This document shows, piece by piece, positions 9,867 through 19,859 of a stretch of 64,000 nucleotides of DNA (positions are counted from its first letter, which is position 1; every line of letters starts with the position of its first letter). The stretch is from contig NZ_CP012070.1 of assembly GCF_001189535.1 (NCBI RefSeq), positions 124,001-188,000 on the forward strand, read 5' to 3'. The notes under the pieces were generated by a model, which was not told the DNA's origin, made no database searches, and saw nothing but the letters and a program-made list of their open reading frames with translations. This DNA is from Arsenicicoccus sp. oral taxon 190. GTDB lineage: Bacteria; Actinomycetota; Actinomycetes; Actinomycetales; Dermatophilaceae. Both the position numbers and the translations under genes were made by a program.

Positions 9867-10795
9867 TGCTCCTTGCCGGGGTGGACGATGCGGGCGCCGG
9901 CCACGGGGCCGGTCGCGCGACGCACGTCCGAGGCTACGCCCGAGGCGGTGAGGGCCACCGCGACGTCCAGGGCCTGCTCGGTGCTCTCGGCGAGGAAGGC
10001 CACGGTGGGGCCGCTGCCGCTGACGATGCCGCCGAGGGCGCCGCACTCGCGCCCGATGTCCAGGGTCTCCGCGAGGCCCGGCTGCAGCGACAGGGCAGCC
10101 TCCTGCAGGTCGTTGCGCATCGCCCGGCCCACGGCGGGCGCGTCGCCGGCCAGCAGCGCCGCCATGAGGTCCTGGGACACCTGCGGCGCCGCGACGGTCT
10201 CGCCCCGCTCGGCGCGCAGCCGGTCCAGCTCGGCGAAGACCGCCGGCGTGGACAGCCCCTGGTCGCTGAGGGCGAAGACCCAGTGGTAGACCCCGCGCGC
10301 CATCGCGGGCACCAGCTCGTCGCCGCGCCCCGTACCGACGGCGGTGCCCCCGAGGACGCAGAACGGCACGTCGGCCCCGAGGTCCGCGGCCAGGCCGTGC
10401 AGCGTCGACCGGTCGAGGCGGGTGCCCCAGAGCGCGTCCGCGCCGACGAGGGCGGCGGCCGCGTCGGCCGAGCCGCCCGCCATCCCGCCCGCCACCGGGA
10501 TGTCCTTGGTGATGCTGATCCCCACGGGCCCCCCGCCGGAGTCGAGCTGGGCCACGCGCGCCGCCGCTCGCCAGGCGAGGTTGCGCTCGTCGGTCGGCAC
10601 GTCGGCCGCGCCCCGCCCGGTCACCGTCAGGGAGTAGGAGTCCGCCGGCACCAGCGTCACGTCGTCGTAGAGGCTCACCGCCTGGAACACCGTCGCCAGC
10701 TCGTGGTATCCGGTCGTCTCGTCGCGCGGGCCCACCACGAGCTCGAGGTTGACCTTCGCGGCGGCACGCACGGTGACTGAGGGGTGGCGTGACAT
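9863..10795 (-). CDS. ispE: 4-diphosphocytidyl-2-C-methyl-D-erythritol kinase
   Basis: IspE phosphorylates CDP-methylerythritol in the MEP pathway to isoprenoid precursors needed for menaquinone and lipid carriers. This GHMP-kinase family protein of 310 aa has the substrate motif RAAAKVNLELVVG near the N-terminus, the ATP loop PVAGGMAGGSADAAAAL, and a late GIVSGSGPTVAF motif. I prefer the ATG at 10795, which directly precedes the conserved start; an in-frame ATG at 10813 is an alternative. The rsmA-ispE-ABC-F order is common in actinobacteria. Confidence 0.96.
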
Positions 10796-10839
10796 GTCTG
10801 GCACCCTATCCACACCGGCGCGTCCGGTGCAGTTCCCCG

Positions 10840-11718
10840 CTAGCCCGTATGCCGCGCCGCTGCCGCGGCGATGCGGGCGAAGGCCTCGATGTCCAGCGCC
10901 TCGCCCCGCGCCTGCGGGTCGATGCCGGCGGCCCGCAGGATCGCCTCGGACCGTGCCGTCGACCCGGCCCAGCCGCCGAGCGCCGCCCGCAGCGTCTTGC
11001 GTCGCTGCGCGAACGCCGCGTCGACGACCCGGAAGACCTCACGGCGGTCGACGGGCTCGCCGTCGACCAGCGGCTCGGGGCGGCGCACCAGCTCGACGAG
11101 GCCGGAGTCCACGTTGGGGGCGGGCCAGAAGACGGTGCGTCCGACCGTCCCCACGAGACGCACGTCGCACCACCAGGCGGCCTTGAGGGAGGGCACGCCA
11201 TACACCTTGGAGCCGGGGGCCGCGGCGAGCCGCTCGGCCACCTCCAGCTGCACCATGACCAGCGCGCGCTGCAGCGTCGGGAAGGCTTCGAGGAAGCTCA
11301 GGACCACCGGCACCGACACGTTGTAGGGCAGGTTGGCGACCAGCGCCGTGGGTTGCGGGTCGGGCAGCGCGCGCACGGTCAGGGCGTCGGCCTGCACCAG
11401 GTCGAGGCGCGACGCGGCGGCGGGCTGGACCGCGGCCACCGTCTCGGGCAGCGCCGCCGCCAGGGTCGGGTCGACCTCGATCGCCACGACCCGCGACACC
11501 ACCGGCAGCAGGGCCAGCGTCAGCGAGCCGAGCCCCGGGCCGACCTCGACGACGACGTCCTGCGGCCCCACCCCGGCCAGCCGCACGATCCGGCGGACGG
11601 TGTTGGCGTCGATGACGAAGTTCTGTCCCCACTGCTTGGTGGGGCGCACCCCGAGACGGGTCGCCAGCTCGCGGACCTGGGCGGGGCCCAGCAGCGCCCC
11701 GTCGGTCGCCTCGGTCAT
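10840..11718 (-). CDS. rsmA: 16S rRNA dimethyladenosine transferase
   Basis: RsmA (KsgA) dimethylates two adjacent adenines in the 3' terminal hairpin of 16S rRNA during 30S maturation. The 292 aa protein shows TKQWGQNFVIDANTVRRI at the start, the SAM motif VEVGPGLGSLTLAL, the acidic EVDP loop and the catalytic NLPYNVSVP. The ATG overlaps the tatD stop (ATGA). In many relatives the resuscitation factor gene rpfB lies between tatD and rsmA; here there is no room for it. Confidence 0.97.
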   Translation of the reverse strand: MTEATDGALLGPAQVRELATRLGVRPTKQWGQNFVIDANTVRRIVRLAGVGPQDVVVEVGPGLGSLTLALLPVVSRVVAIEVDPTLAAALPETVAAVQPAAASRLDLVQADALTVRALPDPQPTALVANLPYNVSVPVVLSFLEAFPTLQRALVMVQLEVAERLAAAPGSKVYGVPSLKAAWWCDVRLVGTVGRTVFWPAPNVDSGLVELVRRPEPLVDGEPVDRREVFRVVDAAFAQRRKTLRAALGGWAGSTARSEAILRAAGIDPQARGEALDIEAFARIAAAAARHTG

Positions 11719-12584
11719 GCCCAGCCCCCGTAGATCCGCTCCGCGTTGTCGGACACGGCCCGGCACAGGGTCGGCACGTCGACGTTGAGCGTCGTCGCCA
11801 TCGACCGCAGCGTCACCGGGATCAGGTAGGGCGCGTTGGTCGCCCCCCGCCACGGGTGCGGCGTCAGGTAGGGCGCGTCGGTCTCCACGAGCACCTGCCC
11901 CAGCGGCACGATCGACAGGGCGTCCCGCAGCGACTTCGCCGACCGGAAGGTCACGGTCCCCGCGAAGGACAGGTAGTAGCCGCGCTCCACGCACTCGCGC
12001 GCCATCGCGATGTCCCCGGAGAAGCAGTGCAGCACCGTCACCTCCGGCGCGCCCTCCTCCGCCAGGATCCGCAGCACGTCCTCGTGGGAGTCCCGGTCGT
12101 GGATCTGCAGCGCCAGGCCGAGCCGCTTGGCGAGGTCGATGTGCCACCGGAAGGACTCCTGCTGCACCCCCTGCCCCTCCGAGCCGGTGCGGAAGTAGTC
12201 GAGCCCGGTCTCCCCCACCACCCGCACCCGCGGGTGCTGCGCCAGCCGCTCGATCTCGGCGTATGCCGCAGCCAGCTCGCCGCGCGACGCCAGCGGCGGC
12301 ACCTCGTTGGGGTGCAGCGCGACGCCGCCGAGCACCTCGGGGTGCGCGACCGCCTGCTCGACGGTCCAGCGGGCCGCCTCGAGGTCGCACCCGATCTGCA
12401 CGATCCGGTCGACGCCCACCCGACGGGCCGCGGCCAGCACCTCGCCGAGGTCGGGCCGCTCGCCGCCGTCGCGCGCGATGTCGACGTGGGTGTGGTTGTC
12501 GACGACGGGCAGCGGCAAGGGGTCGGGCAGGGGCGGCGGGGCGCCGCGGTCCTGCCCGGCTCCGGGGCCGCCGCCGTCCGTCAT
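11715..12584 (-). CDS. tatD: TatD-family metal-dependent DNase
   Basis: This 289 aa TIM-barrel metallo-hydrolase belongs to a family linked to 3'-5' exonuclease activity and DNA repair. Metal-ligand motifs are visible: DNHTHVDI, GVALHPNE, VVGETGLDYFRT, QIHDRDS, LHCFSGD and VLVETDAPYLTPHP. A short proline-rich segment precedes the first motif. Start and stop overlap metG and rsmA by 4 nt each, so metG-tatD-rsmA reads as one coupled operon. Confidence 0.93.
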   Translation of the reverse strand: MTDGGGPGAGQDRGAPPPLPDPLPLPVVDNHTHVDIARDGGERPDLGEVLAAARRVGVDRIVQIGCDLEAARWTVEQAVAHPEVLGGVALHPNEVPPLASRGELAAAYAEIERLAQHPRVRVVGETGLDYFRTGSEGQGVQQESFRWHIDLAKRLGLALQIHDRDSHEDVLRILAEEGAPEVTVLHCFSGDIAMARECVERGYYLSFAGTVTFRSAKSLRDALSIVPLGQVLVETDAPYLTPHPWRGATNAPYLIPVTLRSMATTLNVDVPTLCRAVSDNAERIYGGWA

Positions 12585-14479
12585 GCCGGAGCCCCGGGGG
12601 CGGCGGTGGCGCTGGCGGGCTCGGCGGCGCCGGAGGCGCCCGTCATACGGGCCATCTCCTCCTCGACCACCGAGGGGTCGAGCTTGACGAAGACCGGGGT
12701 GGGCTTGGCGACCGGTGACCCCACGGTCACCGCGCGGCGCTCCCAGCGGGGGGTCGTGGAGTACTCCCCGGTGATGATCGGGTAGACCCGCAGCTCGTCG
12801 CCCGCGATCGAGGGGTCCACGGGCGCCGTCGTGATGGGGCCGAGGTCCTCGACGTGCTCCAGGCGCGGCATGGGCATGAACTCGCCCTCGCCGCCGAAGG
12901 TCGCCCACACCCGGTTGGACGCGTGCGGCAGGAAGGGCGCCAGGATCGTGTTGCAGTCGTGCACGCACTGGGCCAGCGTGTGCAGCACGGTCGCGAGACG
13001 CTCGCGCTGGTCCTCGCCCTTGAGCTTGAAGGGCTCGGTGCGCGAGACATAGGTGTTGACCTCGCCGACGAGACGCATGGCCTCGGCGATGCCGGCCTTC
13101 TGCCGGTGGTGGGCGATCAGGTCGCCGACCGTCTCGAAGCCGCGGGCGACCTCGTCCAGGATCTCCTGGTCGATCGACTCCAGCGGCCCCGGGGCGGGGA
13201 TCTCGCCGAAGCTCTTCGCGATCATGCTGGCCGTGCGGTTGACCAGGTTGCCCCAGCCCGCGACCAGCTCGGAGTTGGTGCGCTGCACGAACTCCGCCCA
13301 CGTGAAGTCGGAGTCCTGGTTCTCCGGGCCCGCGGCGCAGATGAAGTAGCGCAGCGCGTCCGGCTGGTAGCGGGACAGCATGTCGCCGACGTAGATGACC
13401 ACGCCGCGCGAGGACGAGAACTGCTTGCCCTCCATGGTCATGAACTCGCTGGCCACGACCTCGGTGGGCAGGCTCGGCGCGCCGAAGACGCCCGCCTCGC
13501 CGCCCTTGGCGCCCTCGCCCGCGTAGGCCAGCAGCTCCGCCGGCCAGATCTGGGAGTGGAAGGTGATGTTGTCCTTGCCCTGGAAGTAATAGGAGCTCGC
13601 GTCGGCGCCGGCCTCGTCGCTCCACCACTCGCGCCAGCGCTCCTCGTCACCGATCCGCCGCGCCCACTCGATGCTCGCGGAGAGGTAGCCGATCACCGCG
13701 TCGAACCACACGTAGAGCCGCTTGGTGCGCTGGTCGCGCCACCCGTCCAGCGGCACCGGGATGCCCCAGTCGATGTCGCGCGTCATCGCGCGCGGCCGGA
13801 CGTCCTTGAGGAGGTTCTGGGAGAACTTGATGACGTTGGGCCGCCAGGTGCCGGTGGCCTCGCGCCCGTCGAGCCAGACCGTGAGCGCCTCGGCCAGGGC
13901 GGGCAGGTCGAGGAAGAAGTGCTGCGTCTCGACGAACTGCGGCGTCTCGCCGTTGATCTTGGACCGCGGGTCGATCAGCTCGGTCGGGTCCAGCTGGTTG
14001 CCGCAGTTGTCGCACTGGTCGCCGCGGGCGTCGGGGAAGCCGCAGATGGGGCAGGTGCCCTCGACGTAGCGGTCCGGCAGCGTGCGCCCGGTGCTCGGGG
14101 AGATCGCGCCCTTGGTGGTCTCCTCGACCATGTAGCCGTTGGCGTGGCAGACGCGGAACATCTCCTGCACCACCGAGTAGTGGTTGCGGGTCGTGGTGCG
14201 GGTGAACAGGTCGTAGGACAGACCCAGGTCGACGAGGTCCTGGACGATGACCGCGTTGTTCTTGTCGGCCAGCTCCTGGGCGGTGACGCCCTCCTTGTCC
14301 GCCGCGACGAGGATCGGGGTGCCGTGCTCGTCGGTGCCGGACACCATCAGCACGTCGTGGCCCGCCATCCGCATGTAGCGGCTGAAGACGTCGGACGGGA
14401 CGCCGAAGCCGGCGACGTGACCGATGTGGCGGGGGCCGTTGGCATACGGCCAGGCGACTGCTGACAGGACCTTGCTCAT
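12581..14479 (-). CDS. metG: Methionyl-tRNA synthetase
   Basis: This class I synthetase charges initiator and elongator tRNA-Met. The HIGH box appears as GPRHIGHVAG, the KMSKS loop as the degenerate KQFSSSRG, and a zinc knuckle as CPICGFPDARGDQCDNCG. The protein is 632 aa and ends in an Ala/Pro-rich tail without the C-terminal tRNA-binding (EMAP-type) dimerisation domain of E. coli MetG. The ATG at 14479 directly precedes the conserved SAVAWPYANGPRHIGH. The promoter region between aroQ and metG carries two identical palindromes. Confidence 0.97.
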   Translation of the reverse strand: MSKVLSAVAWPYANGPRHIGHVAGFGVPSDVFSRYMRMAGHDVLMVSGTDEHGTPILVAADKEGVTAQELADKNNAVIVQDLVDLGLSYDLFTRTTTRNHYSVVQEMFRVCHANGYMVEETTKGAISPSTGRTLPDRYVEGTCPICGFPDARGDQCDNCGNQLDPTELIDPRSKINGETPQFVETQHFFLDLPALAEALTVWLDGREATGTWRPNVIKFSQNLLKDVRPRAMTRDIDWGIPVPLDGWRDQRTKRLYVWFDAVIGYLSASIEWARRIGDEERWREWWSDEAGADASSYYFQGKDNITFHSQIWPAELLAYAGEGAKGGEAGVFGAPSLPTEVVASEFMTMEGKQFSSSRGVVIYVGDMLSRYQPDALRYFICAAGPENQDSDFTWAEFVQRTNSELVAGWGNLVNRTASMIAKSFGEIPAPGPLESIDQEILDEVARGFETVGDLIAHHRQKAGIAEAMRLVGEVNTYVSRTEPFKLKGEDQRERLATVLHTLAQCVHDCNTILAPFLPHASNRVWATFGGEGEFMPMPRLEHVEDLGPITTAPVDPSIAGDELRVYPIITGEYSTTPRWERRAVTVGSPVAKPTPVFVKLDPSVVEEEMARMTGASGAAEPASATAAPGAPA

Positions 14480-14570
14480 GGGGCACGAGTCTAGTGGCCG
14501 CTCGACGTCGTCCTGCGCGGCGAGCGGCCCGCTGCCTCGTCGGTGCTGCGCGATGCCCGCCCCGCTCGGC

Positions 14571-14635
14571 CATTGGTCACCAATGGTGGATTCGGCGGCG
14601 TTTCGATCGTTCAGCTCGATGATTGGTGACCAATG
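14571..14635. promoter_or_regulatory. Two ATTGGT-nnn-ACCAAT palindromes upstream of metG
   Basis: CATTGGTCACCAATG at 14571-14585 and ATTGGTGACCAATG at 14622-14635 are each self-complementary and also inverted copies of one another, about 50 bp apart. TTGGT-nnn-ACCAA resembles operators of the FadR/PdhR branch of GntR regulators. The right copy overlaps the last codons of aroQ and the left one lies 92 bp upstream of the metG start. A stem-loop pairing the two copies is an alternative. No GntR gene is present in the window. Confidence 0.55.
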
Positions 14636-15078
14636 ACGCAGCCTGCGAGACGCGCGACCAGGTCGATGGCCTCCTCGTACCCGGCGATGCCGTGGCCGGT
14701 GATCTGGGCGGCGGCGACCTGCTCGACATACGAGTGGTGCCGGAACTCCTCGCGCGCCTGGATGTCGCTGATGTGCACCTCGACCACCGGAGCCTCGACG
14801 GTCTCGAGGGCGTCGCGCAGGGCCACGCTCGTGTGGGTGTATCCACCCGCGTTGACGACCAGCCCGACGCAGCTCGTGCGGACCTCGTGGACCCAGTCGA
14901 TCAGGACGCCCTCGTGGTTGGACTGGCGGCAGTCGGCGACCAGCCCGTATGCCGCTGCCCGCTCCCCGCACCGCCGCTCGACGTCGGCGAGGGTGTCGCG
15001 GCCGTAGACCTCGGGGTTGCGGGTCCCGAGGAGGTTGAGGTTGGGCCCGTTGAGCACGACGACGGTCTTCACCCGCAC
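14611..15078 (-). CDS. aroQ: Type II 3-dehydroquinate dehydratase
   Basis: This enzyme catalyses the third shikimate-pathway step, 3-dehydroquinate to 3-dehydroshikimate. The 155 aa dodecameric-type protein has NGPNLNLLGTRNPEVYG (active-site Arg and Tyr), ESNHEG-like QSNHEGVLIDW, NAGGYTHTSVALRDAL, and the substrate-contacting VEVHISDIQAREEFRHHS. Length and motifs are complete. It stands alone, away from other aro genes, between metG and the sdh terminator region. Its 3' end contains one of two GntR-like palindromes. Confidence 0.97.
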   Translation of the reverse strand: MRVKTVVVLNGPNLNLLGTRNPEVYGRDTLADVERRCGERAAAYGLVADCRQSNHEGVLIDWVHEVRTSCVGLVVNAGGYTHTSVALRDALETVEAPVVEVHISDIQAREEFRHHSYVEQVAAAQITGHGIAGYEEAIDLVARLAGCVIGHQSSS

Positions 15079-15119
15079 AACCTACTGCGGCCACCCCGTT
15101 CCCTCTCCCCTCTCCTGAC

Positions 15120-15164
15120 AACGTGGTCCCTTCTGGTCACCAGACGACCCAAAGGGACCACGTT
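15120..15164. repeat. Nested inverted repeat upstream of aroQ
   Basis: Arms AACGTGGTCCCTT (15120-15132) and AAGGGACCACGTT (15152-15164) are perfect. The loop contains a second dyad CTGGTCACCAG (15133-15143). It lies 42 bp upstream of aroQ, in the sdh-aroQ gap. It may be an operator, an attenuator hairpin or a short mobile palindrome. Confidence 0.6.
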
Positions 15165-15210
15165 CGCGGGGCGGGGCAGGCGGGGCGGGGCAGGGCGGGG
15201 CGGGGCAGGG
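15165..15210. repeat. Short GC-rich tandem repeat
   Basis: The segment is a run of (GGGGC(A/G)GG)n-like units: CGGGGCAGG alternates with GGCGGGGCGG over about 45 bp, with G-runs on one strand. It fills the sdhB-aroQ gap beside the nested inverted repeat. G-rich repeats of this type can form quadruplexes; no function is evident. Confidence 0.55.
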
Positions 15211-15229
15211 TGAAGAGGGTGGGGGACGA

Positions 15230-15272
15230 CGACGGCCCGCCGCTCCCCTGGCTGGGGGAGGACGGGCCGTCG
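15230..15272 (-). terminator. Stem-loop downstream of sdhB
   Basis: The outer stem CGACGGCCCG/CGGGCCGTCG encloses an inner stem CTCCCC/GGGGAG. It is 64 bp beyond the sdhB stop and there is no strong T-run, which is usual for terminators in this GC range. It probably ends the sdhCAB transcript. Confidence 0.6.
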
Positions 15273-15335
15273 GTCGGTCCGGGGCGCCCTGTGGCTACCG
15301 GGGTGGGGTCCCGGACCGGTGGGTGGCGGGCGCGG

Positions 15336-16075
15336 TCAGCGCTTGCCGCCCTTGGAGCGCAGGAAGTCGGCGTTGAGCGTGGAGATCACGTCCTGCGGGA
15401 TCTCCTTGGGGCAGGCCGCCGAGCACTCGCCGATGTTGGTGCAGCCGCCGAAGCCCTCGGCGTCGTGCTGCTTGACCATGGCGGCGACGCGGGACCAGCG
15501 CTCCGGCTGACCCTGCGGCAGCTCGCCGAGGTGGGTGACCTTGGCGCCCATGAAGAGCATGCCGGAGGCGTTGGGGCACGCCGCCACGCAGGCGCCGCAC
15601 CCGATGCACGCCGCGGCCTCGAAGGCCCGGTCCGCCTTGCGCTTCTGCACCGGCACCGAGTGGGCCTCGGGGGCCGACCCGGTGTTGGCGCCGATGAAGC
15701 CGCCGGCCTGGATGATCCGGTCGAAGGCCGAACGGTCCACCACGAGGTCCCGGATCACCGGGAAGGCGTTGGCCCGCCACGGCTCCACCGTCAGCTCGGC
15801 GCCGTCGGAGAAGGACCGCATGTGCAGCTGGCAGGAGGTCGTGACCTCGGGGCCGTGGGCCTGGCCGTTGATGACTACGCCGCACTGACCGCAGATGCCC
15901 TCGCGGCAGTCGCTGTCGAAGGCCACCGGCTCCTCGCCGGAGGAGATCAGGGTCTCGTTGAGCACGTCGAGCACCTCGAGGAAGGACATGTCCTCGGAGA
16001 TGTCGTCGAGCTGGTAGGTCGCGAGGGCGCCCTTGGCGGCGGGGCCCGCCTGACGCCAGATCTTCAGGGTGATTC

Positions 16076-16079
<4 letters not shown>
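15336..16079 (-). CDS. sdhB: Succinate dehydrogenase iron-sulfur subunit (type B)
   Basis: This electron-transfer subunit has three clusters: [2Fe-2S] by CREGICGQCG (plus a later Cys), [4Fe-4S] by CIGCGACVAACP, and [3Fe-4S] by CTNIGECSAACPKEIP. It is 247 aa. The start is GTG 16079, overlapping the sdhA stop (GTGA). It is peripheral on the cytoplasmic face and passes electrons from the SdhA flavin to the membrane subunit SdhC. The sequence style is that of the menaquinone-linked actinobacterial enzyme rather than the proteobacterial four-subunit form. Confidence 0.95.
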
Positions 16080-18073
<1,994 letters not shown>

Positions 18074-18085
18074 GGGATTGGGTTC

Positions 18086-18817
18086 TCACTTCCCGATCAT
18101 GCCGAAGAGGATGGCGAGCGGCGGCAGCGCGAAACCGACGGCCACGATCAGCGCCAGCGCGATCGCGACGAGGTTGGCCGTGCGGTTGGCCTTCTTGGTG
18201 CCCGTGGCGCCGAGCGTCTGCATCGAGCTGTAGATCCCGTGGCGCAGGTGCAGCCCGAGGAAGACCAGGGCGAGCAGGTAGATCAGCGTCATCCACCACG
18301 TGCCGAACGCCGAGAAGGCGAGCAGGTAGGGGCTCTCGTGCCCGTTGACCCGCAGCTGGGCGTCGGACCAGTCGGGGTTGACGTTGATCTTGGCGATCGT
18401 GAAGTGCAGCAGGTGCCAGATGACGAAGAGCAGCAGCGCGACCCCGCCATACCGCATCGTCCGCGACGCGAGCGTGGACCCCAGGTTGCGCTTGACGACG
18501 TACTTCTGGGTGCGGGCCGCGTGGGCGCGCCCGGTCAGCACCAGCGCCGCCCAGACGTGGGCCACCACCGCGATGAGGAGGGACAGCCGGAAGAGCCACA
18601 GGAAGCCGGAGTAGGGCAGGATCGGCTCGAACATGGTGCGCAGGTGGTGCGCATACTCGTCGAAGGCCGCCTGCCCGGCGAACATCTTGAGGTTGCCGTA
18701 CATGTGCATGAGGACGTAGAACACGAGCCACAGACCGGAGATCGCCATGGTGATCTTCAGGGCGATGCTGGCCTTGCGCGGCGTGCTCTGCCTCGCAGAG
18801 GTTGTCGAAGTAGCCAC
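18086..18817 (-). CDS. sdhC: Succinate dehydrogenase cytochrome b subunit (type B)
   Basis: This membrane anchor of 243 aa has five predicted transmembrane helices. The conserved histidines are placed for two b haems (for example VLMHMYGNLK, VAHVWAALV, VIWHLLHFT, LGLHLRHGIY). It transfers electrons from SdhB to menaquinone, with possible coupling to the membrane potential as in other diheme SQRs. As the first gene of sdhCAB it carries the upstream control region, which has a direct repeat and an inverted repeat. Confidence 0.94.
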   Translation of the reverse strand: MATSTTSARQSTPRKASIALKITMAISGLWLVFYVLMHMYGNLKMFAGQAAFDEYAHHLRTMFEPILPYSGFLWLFRLSLLIAVVAHVWAALVLTGRAHAARTQKYVVKRNLGSTLASRTMRYGGVALLLFVIWHLLHFTIAKINVNPDWSDAQLRVNGHESPYLLAFSAFGTWWMTLIYLLALVFLGLHLRHGIYSSMQTLGATGTKKANRTANLVAIALALIVAVGFALPPLAILFGMIGK

Positions 18818-18916
18818 GGGTGAAACCTACCCCCTCGCCGAGGGTGCGGCCGGGCCGGGGCGCGCCCCTGCGGGGCACGGAACGGGAACGATCACCGGGC
18901 CCGCGACGTTGCTTAG

Positions 18917-18960
18917 GGTCACCTTCGTGACCGACCTCACGGGTTACTCACGGGTTACTC
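18917..18960. promoter_or_regulatory. sdh upstream region: inverted repeat and direct repeat
   Basis: GGTCAC-CTTC-GTGACC (18917-18932) is followed by CTCACGGGTTA twice in tandem (from 18936 and 18948). The block sits 100-143 bp upstream of sdhC and just downstream of rsmI. The position suits an operator/promoter for the sdh operon; the binding protein is not known. Confidence 0.4.
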
Positions 18961-18977
18961 CCGAGTCGTCTCAGTCC

Positions 18978-19859
18978 TCAGGATCCAGCGGCCGTATGCC
19001 GGGCGCGCACTGCTGCGTCGTAGAGCCCCTTCTTCGGCGCCCCGGTCTGCTCGGCCACGGCCGCGCACGCGTCCTTGAGGCGCTCCCCGCGGGCCACCCG
19101 GTCCAGGACGAGCTGCAGCGCGGCCTCCGGGTCGGCGGGGCGTGCGGCGCCGCCCTCGACGACCACCGTGATCTCGCCGCGGACCTCCCCCTGCTCGGCC
19201 CAGGTGACGAGCTCGGCGAGCGGGGCCCGCACGACTTCCTCGTAGGTCTTGGTGAGCTCGCGGCACACCGCGGCCCGGCGCTCGTCGCCGAAGGCCCCGC
19301 GCATCGCCGCGAGGGTCGTCCCGAGCCGGTGCGGCGCCTCGAAGAAGACCATGGTGCGGCGCTCGTCGGCCAGCTCGGCGAGGTGGCGGGCCCGCTCCCC
19401 CGCCTTGCGCGGCAGGAAGCCCTCGAAGCAGAAGCGGTCCACGGGCAGCGCGGACACCGCGAGGGCCATGAGCACCGCCGACGGCCCCGGCACGCAGGTC
19501 ACCCGCACCCCGGCGTCGGCGGCCGCCGCCACCAGGCGGTAGCCCGGGTCGGAGACCGACGGCATCCCGGCGTCGGTGACGACCACGACCCGGTCCCCGG
19601 CGAGCAGGCGCTCCAGCAGGTCCGCGGTCCGCGAGGCCTCGTTGTGCTCGTGATAGCTGACCACCGCGCCGGCGGGCCGGACGTGCAGCGCCTGGCACAG
19701 CCGGTGCAGCCGGCGGGTGTCCTCCGCGGCCACCACCTGCGCCCCGCGCAGCTCCTCGGCGAGGCGCGGCGCCGCGTCGCGGGGGTCGCCGATGGGCGTG
19801 GCCGCGAGCACCAGCACCCCGCTCGGGGCGGCGGCCCGGTGGGCCGGCGGGCGCGTCAT
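18978..19859 (-). CDS. rsmI: 16S rRNA (cytidine-2'-O)-methyltransferase
   Basis: RsmI adds the 2'-O-methyl group to C1402 of 16S rRNA and tunes decoding at the P site. The 293 aa tetrapyrrole-methylase-fold protein has VLVLAATPIGDPRD, AAEDTRRLHRL, VSYHEHNE, VVTDAGMPSVSDPGYRLV and CVPGPSAVLMALAVSALP. The C-terminal RsmI extension is also present (KDACAAVAEQTGAPKKGLYDAAV). The ATG overlaps the upstream cation-efflux gene (ATGA). In many actinobacteria rsmI and the protein mannosyltransferase are direct divergent neighbours; here an efflux gene sits between. Confidence 0.95.
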   Translation of the reverse strand: MTRPPAHRAAAPSGVLVLAATPIGDPRDAAPRLAEELRGAQVVAAEDTRRLHRLCQALHVRPAGAVVSYHEHNEASRTADLLERLLAGDRVVVVTDAGMPSVSDPGYRLVAAAADAGVRVTCVPGPSAVLMALAVSALPVDRFCFEGFLPRKAGERARHLAELADERRTMVFFEAPHRLGTTLAAMRGAFGDERRAAVCRELTKTYEEVVRAPLAELVTWAEQGEVRGEITVVVEGGAARPADPEAALQLVLDRVARGERLKDACAAVAEQTGAPKKGLYDAAVRARHTAAGS

